A DNA stretch of 64,000 nt, taken from Candidatus Merdivicinus excrementipullorum. GTDB taxonomy: Bacteria; Bacillota; Clostridia; Oscillospirales; Ruminococcaceae. Positions 56,844 through 64,000 of this stretch are shown piece by piece. Each line of letters starts with the position of its first letter. Position 1 is the stretch's first letter. The position numbers were made by a program, and so were the translations under genes. The DNA is taken from the NCBI GenBank assembly GCA_018716725.1, contig DVJP01000050.1, positions 1 to 64,000 of the forward strand. The letters run 5' to 3'. The notes under the pieces are model-generated. The model saw nothing but the letters and a program-made list of their open reading frames with translations, ran no database searches and was not told the DNA's origin.

Positions 56844-57869
56844 ATGAAACAGGCAGCATTACCGGCAGGGGATCTTTCCCTGTTTTGTTCCCAGGCGGCG
56901 CTACTCATGAAATCCGGCATCCCTTTGGACGACGGCCTTGCCGCCATTGGGGAAACCATGCCGGAAAGCGGCAGGAAAATCCTGTCCCAGGTGGAAACCG
57001 ATTACCATGAAACCTATTCTCTGGAAACAGCCCTGGAAAAATCCGGCGTGTTCCCGGACTATTTCGTGAAAATGGCGGGCATCGGCGAACGTTCCGGAAA
57101 ACTGGAGGAGGTTTTGGAATCCTTAAGCGTCTACTACGACCGGGATTCCCGGATGAAGGAACAGGTCCGGCGGGCGGTGCTGTACCCCATGGCGTCTGTC
57201 TGCGCTATGGCCATTGTGGTGGCGGTGCTGGTTTGGAAGGTGCTGCCGGTTTTTGAGGATGTGCTGGAATCCCTGGGCGGTTCCGCCGGGGCGCTGTCCG
57301 GCCTGGGGCCGGGGCTTGGCATCGGCGTGCTGGTGTTTTTGGGCATTTTGATCCTCTGCGCGGCTGCCGGCGCGGTTTTGGTAAAAACCGGCCATGGCAG
57401 CCTTCTTGGAAAAATTTTCGGCAGAATCGGCCCGGTGCGGCGGGTACTGGAAAAGGTTTCCGCCGCCAGGTTTGCGTCGGTGCTGTCCATGCTGCTGTCC
57501 AGCGGCTACCAGATTGAGGAGGCTCTGGAATTCCTCCCGGCTATCCTGCCGGACAAGGATTCCGCGGAAAAGGTGCGCCGGATTGGAACCCGCATGAGCG
57601 AAGGGGAACCTTTACCCGATGCGGTCCAGTCCGAAGGGATTTTCCCCGGCCTTTACTCCCGCATGGTGTCTATCGGGTTCCACACCGGCGCTATGGACAC
57701 AGTTATGGCCAAGCTGGCGGCCATTTACGAGGAGGACGCCGACAACGCCATCCAGTCCCTGATTGGGACGCTGGAACCGCTGCTGGTGGGGATTTTGTCC
57801 GCCGCTGTCGGGGTTATCCTCTTTTCAGTGATGCTGCCCCTTTTGGGCATTATGTCCGCCATTGGATAA
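56844..57869 (+). CDS. type II secretion/type IV pilus inner-membrane protein (GspF/PilC-like)
   Basis: A 341-residue polytopic protein with two GspF domains (about 10-125 and 205-330). ALLMKSGIPLDDGLAAIGET and LSMLLSSGYQIEEALEFLPA are the matching first helices of the two halves, each followed by a membrane helix; SRMVSIGFHTGAMDTVMAKL with YEEDADNAIQSLIGTLEPLL is the family signature. An in-frame stop lies just before this ATG, so the start is secure although the ribosome site is weak. First gene of a six-gene run to 60654. Confidence 0.9.
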   Translation: MKQAALPAGDLSLFCSQAALLMKSGIPLDDGLAAIGETMPESGRKILSQVETDYHETYSLETALEKSGVFPDYFVKMAGIGERSGKLEEVLESLSVYYDRDSRMKEQVRRAVLYPMASVCAMAIVVAVLVWKVLPVFEDVLESLGGSAGALSGLGPGLGIGVLVFLGILILCAAAGAVLVKTGHGSLLGKIFGRIGPVRRVLEKVSAARFASVLSMLLSSGYQIEEALEFLPAILPDKDSAEKVRRIGTRMSEGEPLPDAVQSEGIFPGLYSRMVSIGFHTGAMDTVMAKLAAIYEEDADNAIQSLIGTLEPLLVGILSAAVGVILFSVMLPLLGIMSAIG

Positions 57870-57881
57870 GGAGGGAAGGTC

Positions 57882-58232
57882 ATGCGCCTGTATCAGCGGG
57901 ATACCCTTTGGAGCCGGGTGAAAGGCTGGCTGCCTGCGGCGGGCGGGCTGCTGATTGCGGCCCTGTTTTTGGGGGCTGTCTGGAACGCTTCCGATTCGGT
58001 GGAGGAGGAACAGCTCCGCATGGCGGAGGAGTCCATCCGCCGGGCGGCTGTCAGCTGCTACGCTGCGGAGGGAAGCTACCCGCAGAATGTGGAGTACCTT
58101 ACTGAGCACTACGGCGTCCAGCTGGACACCCGGAAATATGTGGTAAATTACACCGTTATGGGTTCCAATACCCTGCCGTATATCGAAGTGGTGCCGAAAG
58201 GCGGCCGCTCCCGGCTGGATATTGGATTTTAA
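57882..58232 (+). CDS. pseudopilin-like membrane protein
   Basis: A 116-residue protein with one N-terminal hydrophobic helix (WLPAAGGLLIAALFLGAVWN, about 16-36), then RRAAVSCYAAEGSYPQNVEY and LTEHYGVQLDT, which resemble the loop of minor pilins. No Gly-Phe-Thr prepilin peptidase site is present. RBS AAGGAGGG. It overlaps nothing but is 12 nt from the GspF-like gene. Confidence 0.7.
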   Translation: MRLYQRDTLWSRVKGWLPAAGGLLIAALFLGAVWNASDSVEEEQLRMAEESIRRAAVSCYAAEGSYPQNVEYLTEHYGVQLDTRKYVVNYTVMGSNTLPYIEVVPKGGRSRLDIGF

Positions 58233-58253
58233 TGGAAGGAGAAGCGGGGATTT

Positions 58254-58751
58254 ATGCTGACAAACGGGAAAAAACACTCTGCCGAAACCTTCCTGACCCT
58301 GGGCGTTTTTGGGATTTTTGCCATCCTGGCAGTTTTGCTCACCTTAATGGGGGCAAGGGCCTATCGGAGAATCGCAGGGCGGATGGATGAGAATAACGCC
58401 CTGCGTTCCTCCCTGTCCTATGTGGCCAATAAGGTCCGGGCCGGGGACCATGCAGGCGGCGTTTCCCTGGAAATACGGGGGGATTTGGAGACCCTCTGCC
58501 TTTCGGAAACGGCGGAGGGGGAAACCTACGAAACCCTTTTGTTTTTCGCGGACGGCTGGCTGCGGGAATACGCGGCGGTAGCCGGGGCGGCCCGGGAGCT
58601 TTCCCCGGACAGCGGCGAAAAAATCGTGGAGCTGGCGGGCTTTTCCATGGAGCAGGAGGGGGATACCCTGCGCTTAGCCGCGGAGGCCAAGGGCGGCGCT
58701 TCCATGGAATTGACGGTGGCTGTCCGCAGTGAAGGGGGGCTGGTTTCATGA
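58254..58751 (+). CDS. DUF4860-like pilus-cluster protein
   Basis: A 165-residue protein with one hydrophobic helix (FGIFAILAVLLTLMGARAY, about 18-38) and an outside beta-rich part: NALRSSLSYVANKVRAGDHA is the recognisable segment. I assign DUF4860 from memory of that motif. It ends in an ATGA overlap with the next gene. Confidence 0.7.
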   Translation: MLTNGKKHSAETFLTLGVFGIFAILAVLLTLMGARAYRRIAGRMDENNALRSSLSYVANKVRAGDHAGGVSLEIRGDLETLCLSETAEGETYETLLFFADGWLREYAAVAGAARELSPDSGEKIVELAGFSMEQEGDTLRLAAEAKGGASMELTVAVRSEGGLVS

Positions 58752-59152
58752 GCAGTCCTTCTCGTGTCCAGAGCTTTTTTCTGGAACTTGCCATGGTGAT
58801 TCTGTTCTTTTCTCTGGCGGCGGCCGTTGTCATCCGCTTTTTCGCGGCGGGCAGCCAACTGAGCAACTGCAGCCGGGATGTGAACGGGGCCATATTGGCG
58901 GCGCAAACCGCTGCGGAAGCCGTTGCGGCCAGCCCGGAAATCCAGGAAAACTCTACGGTTTATTACGACAGCCAGTGGAACCGGACGGACAGCCCGGACG
59001 CATTCCGGCTGGAAGTTTCGGCAAATTCGGAACTATCCGGCGCAGGAACCCTCTGCCATTACAGTATTATTGTGACGGCGGAAGGGGATGAAAAGCCGCT
59101 TTTTGAGCTGGATACCGCCAAATATTGGCCCAAGGAGGGGAAGGCTTCATGA
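58748..59152 (+). CDS. pilin-like protein without a recognisable prepilin site
   Basis: A 134-residue protein. The hydrophobic helix FFLELAMVILFFSLAAAVVI (about 10-29) has a Glu where mature type IV pilins have Glu5, but the preceding residues are VQS, not Gly. IVTAEGDEKPLFELDTAKYW is at the end. It overlaps both neighbours by 4 nt. Confidence 0.7.
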   Translation: MSSPSRVQSFFLELAMVILFFSLAAAVVIRFFAAGSQLSNCSRDVNGAILAAQTAAEAVAASPEIQENSTVYYDSQWNRTDSPDAFRLEVSANSELSGAGTLCHYSIIVTAEGDEKPLFELDTAKYWPKEGKAS

Positions 59153-59580
59153 AAAAGAAGGAATCCGCCCCTTTTGGCGCGGGGATGTCCTCTTTGTTGA
59201 TGGTTTTTGTGGTGCTCTGCCTGACGGTGTTCGGGGTGCTGGCTTATATGACCGCCCGGGCGGACAGCCGCCTGACCCAGCGTTCGGCACAGATGGTTCA
59301 GGCATATTACGCGGCGGACGCCGAAGCTGAGGAGGCTTTGGCACGGCTGGACGCCGCCCTTTTGGAGATGCCGGAAAAAGAAGCTTTGGAATCCGCGGGA
59401 TTTACCGTAGGCGCTAATGAACAGCCTTTGACGGGGAAACTGGAAATCCCGGTGGACGGGACCCGGATTTACCGGATGCAGGTGGAGATTTCCGGCGGGG
59501 ATTACCGTATAACCGTCCGGCAGACAGAGGACAACACCGTTTGGGAGGATGAAATTCTGGACGTCTGGGACGGCCGGTAG
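59149..59580 (+). CDS. pilus-cluster membrane protein, PilX-like
   Basis: A 143-residue protein with a single helix (MSSLLMVFVVLCLTVFGVLA, about 13-33). AQMVQAYYAADAEAEEALAR follows, resembling the start of PilX-type minor pilins. ATG 59149 follows AAGGAGGGG. It precedes the ATPase by 15 nt. Confidence 0.7.
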   Translation: MKKKESAPFGAGMSSLLMVFVVLCLTVFGVLAYMTARADSRLTQRSAQMVQAYYAADAEAEEALARLDAALLEMPEKEALESAGFTVGANEQPLTGKLEIPVDGTRIYRMQVEISGGDYRITVRQTEDNTVWEDEILDVWDGR

Positions 59581-59595
59581 AAGGGGAGAAGTGTT

Positions 59596-60654
59596 ATGAC
59601 CAATATGCTGGAGGCTTTGCAAAAGGCCATTGAAAACAAAGCGTCGGATATTTTTATCGTTTCCGGTTTTCCCATGGCGTTTAAGATCAACGACGTCATT
59701 GAACCGGTGGACGAGGAACGGCTGATGCCGGACGCCACGGAGGACTTGATCCGGCAGATTTATCAGCTGGAAGGCTCCCGGAGAATGGAGCAGCTGACCC
59801 AAACCGGCGATGATGACTTTTCTTTTTCCATTAAAGGCTTGGGCCGGTTCCGCTGCAACGCCTATAAACAGCGGAATTCCCTGGCGGCGGTATTGCGGGT
59901 AGTGTATTTTGACCTGCCGGATTACCGCACCCTGAACATCCCGGAAACTGTGGTGAACCTGTCCGCCAAGAAAAAGGGCATGGTGCTCATTACCGGTTCC
60001 GCCGGAAGTGGCAAATCCACCACCTTGGCCTGTATCATCGACCGCATCAACCGCACCCGCCGCAGCCATGTCATCACCATTGAGGACCCTATTGAGTTCC
60101 TCCACAGCCACAAAATGAGCATTGTCAGCCAGCGGGAAGTTGCCCACGACACCCAAAGCTACGCCCAGGCGCTGCGGGCGGCCCTGCGCCAGTCCCCGGA
60201 CGTCATCCTTTTGGGGGAAATGCGGGATTTCCAAACCATCCAGACAGCCCTGACCGCCGCCGAAACCGGCCAGCTGGTGCTTTCCACCCTTCATACCATC
60301 GGCGCTGCCAAAACCGTGGACCGGATTGTGGACGTGTTCCCAGGGGACCAACAGCAGCAGGTGCGGATCCAGCTTTCCATGGTGCTGGAAGCGGTGGTTT
60401 CCCAGCAGCTGCTTCCCACGGTGGACGGCAAGCTGGCGCCGGCCTTTGAGATCATGCTGGTGAACAGCGCCATCCGGAACCTCATTCGGGAAGGGAAGGG
60501 CCATCAGATCGACAACGTCCTCTTTACCGGGGCCGTCGAGGGGATGCGCACCATGGACGGCGACATTTTAAGGCTTTATAAGGCCGGGATCATTTCCCGG
60601 GAAAACGCCCTGCTTTACGCCGTCAACCCGGACGCCCTCTCCAAAAAGCTGTAA
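59596..60654 (+). CDS. PilT/VirB11-like secretion ATPase
   Basis: A hexameric motor ATPase of 352 residues. Walker A LITGSAGSGKSTTLACIIDR (about 130-149), Asp box HVITIEDPIEFLHSH (about 158-172), Walker B SPDVILLGEMRDFQTIQTAL (about 199-218) and His box LSTLHTIGAAKTVDRI (about 229-244). The short N-terminal domain and the absence of a zinc site fit the retraction ATPase PilT and not the assembly ATPase PilB. No other motor is in the cluster, so this one may do both or drive secretion. Confidence 0.9.
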   Translation: MTNMLEALQKAIENKASDIFIVSGFPMAFKINDVIEPVDEERLMPDATEDLIRQIYQLEGSRRMEQLTQTGDDDFSFSIKGLGRFRCNAYKQRNSLAAVLRVVYFDLPDYRTLNIPETVVNLSAKKKGMVLITGSAGSGKSTTLACIIDRINRTRRSHVITIEDPIEFLHSHKMSIVSQREVAHDTQSYAQALRAALRQSPDVILLGEMRDFQTIQTALTAAETGQLVLSTLHTIGAAKTVDRIVDVFPGDQQQQVRIQLSMVLEAVVSQQLLPTVDGKLAPAFEIMLVNSAIRNLIREGKGHQIDNVLFTGAVEGMRTMDGDILRLYKAGIISRENALLYAVNPDALSKKL

Positions 60655-60699
60655 AACCAAAAAAGGCCCGGTTATTTTAGACAGTCGGGTCAATGTTTC

Positions 60700-60945
60700 A
60701 AAAGTAGTGCTTTGCTAGCGCAAATGGACCGGGGAGAAAAACTTAGAAGATTCTATCATTCGATTTTGCAAAGCAAAATCGAATCGCGGGGTCATCCGCG
60801 GGCGGTCTGCGGACCGCCTTTTTTCTTAATGTTCGCGGCCGAGCCGCGAAGAGTAAGAATTTCGTGCTCTGCGGAGCACGACCAAAGGCTTTGCCTTTGG
60901 AAACCACAAGCTTTTGAAAAAGCTTGACCAAAACTTTTATTGTTC
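60700..60945. repeat. chain of six adjacent perfect palindromes
   Basis: No gene is visible. CGATTTTGC/GCAAAATCG, GCGGTC/GACCGC, TTCGCGGC/GCCGCGAA, CGTGCTC/GAGCACG, CCAAAGGC/GCCTTTGG and AAGCTTTT/AAAAGCTT follow one another, each with a loop of 2 to 4 nt and short spacers, between about 60762 and 60925. The second, followed by CTTTTTTC, would also act as a terminator for the PilT-like gene. Confidence 0.8.
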
Positions 60946-60988
60946 TCTTTTATGCAATTTTATCTCAAAATGTTTTTTTGGGTACTCT

Positions 60989-61023
60989 AAGGCCCGGCCG
61001 TTTCAAACAGCCGGGCCTTTTTC
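60989..61023 (+). terminator. terminator between the PilT-like gene and the DUF4838 gene
   Basis: AAGGCCCGGC, 12-nt loop, GCCGGGCCTT then TTTCT. It points plus but, being a symmetric stem, may also end the convergent DUF4838 gene. Confidence 0.8.
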
Positions 61024-61028
61024 TATCC

Positions 61029-62645
61029 TCAGATTTTCGCCATTGCGTCGGTGACAAATTTATCCACGGTGATTTTCCATTCCTCCACCATGACTAAGCC
61101 GGTTTTCCGGGCCTGCTCCGCGAATTTCTCAATCCGCCGGAGCTTTTCCTCCCGGTCGCCGTACTCCAGGACAATGCCCGCGTAATAAATGGGCAAAGCG
61201 GCGGTTTTCACCCGGAACTGGGTGTCCGCATCCCCCTGGGTCAGGGAAATGGCTTCCCCAAAGAGGGCTTCGTACTGGCGGAACAAATCCTCCCGCATGT
61301 AAGTGTCCTTGGCGTCCAGGGGGCCGCCGAAAATGTTCAGCTCCCCGCCGGCTTTTTCCATTTCATCGTGGATCAAGTCGATATACTGCAAAATTACCGG
61401 CCCGGCCTGCTTGTAGTAACCGTTCAGGAAATCAATCATGACCTCCCGTTCGTTGATGTAAGGGTCCCACATGAGCTTGGCCAGCAGATAGCCCCGCAGT
61501 TCGTGGAATTCCCCGCCGATTTCCCGGTTGCTCTGGCTGAACAGGGAACGGACGTTGTTTTCCACAAAGAACCGAATGTTGGGGCCTAAAACCCGCAGGT
61601 TGGGGAAGGGGCTTACCAGGTTGCGGAACTGGACGCAGTAGTCCCACAAGAAAACATTCTGGCAGATTTCCTTCCAGTCTAAAAGCTCCTGCCGGGAGCC
61701 GCTGGATTTTTCATCCGTTTCAATGGGCAGGCCCCGGTTGGCCTCAATGTTGCAGAGCATAATGTGGACGTTCTCCGCAGGCCGGGTAATCGCCGGGGCT
61801 TTCCGGGTGTACCAGTATGCCAGGGTAGAAATCACCTTGTCCGGGAAGTGTTCGGCAATGCGGTTGACAAAGTTCAGCACGGAACCCATAGGGGAGCCGT
61901 CCCGTTCGTTCATTTCCCGGCATTTTTCACACTGGCAGTAGGCCGCGTTGTCGTTCTGGGAAACCGACCAGTATTTGGCCTTGGGGTTTTCGTCCATGTG
62001 CTTTTTCAAATTCTTCAGAACGATGTCGAAAACATCCGGATTGGACAGGCAGAGCTGGGCGTTTTTCCCCACCCGCTTGCCTTCGTACAGGGAGAAATAC
62101 TCCGGATGCTCGTCAAAATATTCCTCCGGCGAACAGAGGGTTCCAAAAGAATGGCACCAGAATCCCCAGTTTTCATCCCGTTTGCATTGGGGGACAATTT
62201 TGTGCTTTTCGGCAAACTCCGGGTCAAAGAAATCCCGGTAGTGGATTTCCCTGTACTGCAAAATGGGGGAGAACTGATACTCCTCAAAGCAGACGGTCAG
62301 GTTGGCGTCAAAGGGGATATACTCGTATGTGCGGGAGTAGTAACGGCAGCCTGCAACCCGTTCCAGCCAGTCATAAACGGCGTACACCATAGCCTGCCCG
62401 TTTCCGGCTTCGATTTCAATGTCCTTGTCGAAAATGCGGTACAAAAAGCCGCTTTCCCCGTGATCTGCGCATTTTAACACGATGCTGGGGTACACGGTGG
62501 TGGTTTCCTGGATGGTAAACTCAGCGTCGGTTATCTTGTTCAGGTATTTAGCCAGAATGGCGGCGGCCCGAGGAAACTCCTTGGACACGATTACCACGCT
62601 GGCAGTTTTGTTTTCAGCAATGCAGATAGGTTTGCACAGATTCAT
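61029..62645 (-). CDS. DUF4838 protein, alpha-glucuronidase-like
   Basis: A 538-residue protein without signal peptide. The N-terminal part (about 1-120) resembles the GH67-type helper domain (KEFPRAAAILAKYLNKITDA, YAVYDWLERVAGCRYYSRTY). The DUF4838 core follows: PILQYREIHYRDFFDPEF, WGFWCHSFGTLCSPEEYFDE, then YWSVSQNDNAAYCQCEKCRE and FVNRIAEHFPDKVISTLAYW. Relatives act on uronic-acid or glycan chains, but the acid/base residues are not established. Start MNLCKPIC at 62645 is preferred since AGGAG lies 9 nt upstream. It has its own promoter. Confidence 0.85.
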   Translation of the reverse strand: MNLCKPICIAENKTASVVIVSKEFPRAAAILAKYLNKITDAEFTIQETTTVYPSIVLKCADHGESGFLYRIFDKDIEIEAGNGQAMVYAVYDWLERVAGCRYYSRTYEYIPFDANLTVCFEEYQFSPILQYREIHYRDFFDPEFAEKHKIVPQCKRDENWGFWCHSFGTLCSPEEYFDEHPEYFSLYEGKRVGKNAQLCLSNPDVFDIVLKNLKKHMDENPKAKYWSVSQNDNAAYCQCEKCREMNERDGSPMGSVLNFVNRIAEHFPDKVISTLAYWYTRKAPAITRPAENVHIMLCNIEANRGLPIETDEKSSGSRQELLDWKEICQNVFLWDYCVQFRNLVSPFPNLRVLGPNIRFFVENNVRSLFSQSNREIGGEFHELRGYLLAKLMWDPYINEREVMIDFLNGYYKQAGPVILQYIDLIHDEMEKAGGELNIFGGPLDAKDTYMREDLFRQYEALFGEAISLTQGDADTQFRVKTAALPIYYAGIVLEYGDREEKLRRIEKFAEQARKTGLVMVEEWKITVDKFVTDAMAKI

Positions 62646-62674
62646 CTTCATCAGCTCCTAACGTTTCTGACCTT

Positions 62675-62703
62675 ATTTTACAGGAGAAGGGATAAAAAAG
62701 CAA
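62675..62703 (-). promoter_or_regulatory. promoter of the DUF4838 gene
   Basis: Minus strand TTGCTT, 17-nt spacer, TAAAAT, about 30 nt before the start codon. Confidence 0.6.
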
Positions 62704-62761
62704 GAGCTATTTTCAAAAATTCGTGAAATCAGATAGAAAAATTCAGTAACATACGGGTTGT

Positions 62762-64000
<1,239 letters not shown>

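Overview
The window is a 64 kb chromosomal piece of a GC-rich (well above 50 %, judged by eye), endospore-forming member of the Clostridia, most like the Oscillospiraceae/Ruminococcaceae of animal guts. The complete spoIIIAA-AH operon shows a sporulating Firmicute. The macromolecular-synthesis run dgt-dnaG-rpoD, the run Asp23-nusB-xseA-xseB-ispA-dxs-tlyA-nadK-argR-recN, an ATP-dependent 2-hydroxyacyl-CoA dehydratase activator system and an RsgI-type anti-sigma factor all fit an anaerobic clostridium. No rRNA, tRNA, CRISPR array, transposase or prophage was seen, so this is mostly core chromosome. The species assignment is inference.

Layout. 1-10.1 kb: malQ, a small XRE regulator and an ABC-F protein, a nucleotide-sugar dehydratase, then a sugar module of three TIM-barrel isomerase-like proteins and one Gfo/Idh/MocA oxidoreductase beside a divergent AraC regulator. 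10.1-14.6 kb: a mosaic repeat, two doubtful small ORFs, a P-II-like protein overlapping a duplicated DUF1538 membrane protein, and a CofE-like ligase. 14.7-20.8 kb: rpmE, a YigZ-family protein, dgt-dnaG-rpoD, an Rrf2 regulator and a NUDIX hydrolase. 20.9-28.3 kb: a fused 2-hydroxyacyl-CoA dehydratase activase with its partner, two membrane or secreted proteins, and a CBS/DUF21 transporter behind a structured leader RNA. 28.3-31.9 kb: an ECF sigma/anti-sigma/secreted Ca-binding protein operon, a small membrane protein and an aldose epimerase. 32-36.8 kb: spoIIIA. 37.5-47.7 kb: a long co-directional housekeeping run (Asp23, nusB, a TsaD paralogue, exonuclease VII, isoprenoid genes, tlyA, nadK, argR, recN). 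47.7-56.7 kb: cell-envelope genes (uppP, MoxR-DUF58-transglutaminase, an MltG domain fused to cell-wall-binding repeats, a transglutaminase lipoprotein). 56.8-60.7 kb: a minimal type IV pilus or type II secretion-like cluster. 61-64 kb: a DUF4838 protein and the 3' part of ftsH, which carries an apparent one-base frameshift and runs off the window.

The genes work together in several units. ispA, dxs, the PAP2-like protein and uppP serve isoprenoid and undecaprenyl metabolism. The spoIIIA proteins form the mother-cell part of the feeding channel. MoxR, DUF58 and the transglutaminase protein form a recurrent envelope trio. The fused activase and its dehydratase-like partner form a low-potential electron-transfer pair. 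Between genes lie two families of non-coding repeats: long mosaics of interchangeable palindromes (3.9, 10.1, 26.6 and 36.9 kb) and chains of short perfect palindromes (window start and 60.7 kb).

The strongest leads for something undescribed are the terminator-containing structured leader upstream of the CBS/DUF21 gene, the mosaic repeats, the DUF1538/P-II-like pair, the fused activase, and the ABC-F protein in which one whole ATP site has degenerated.
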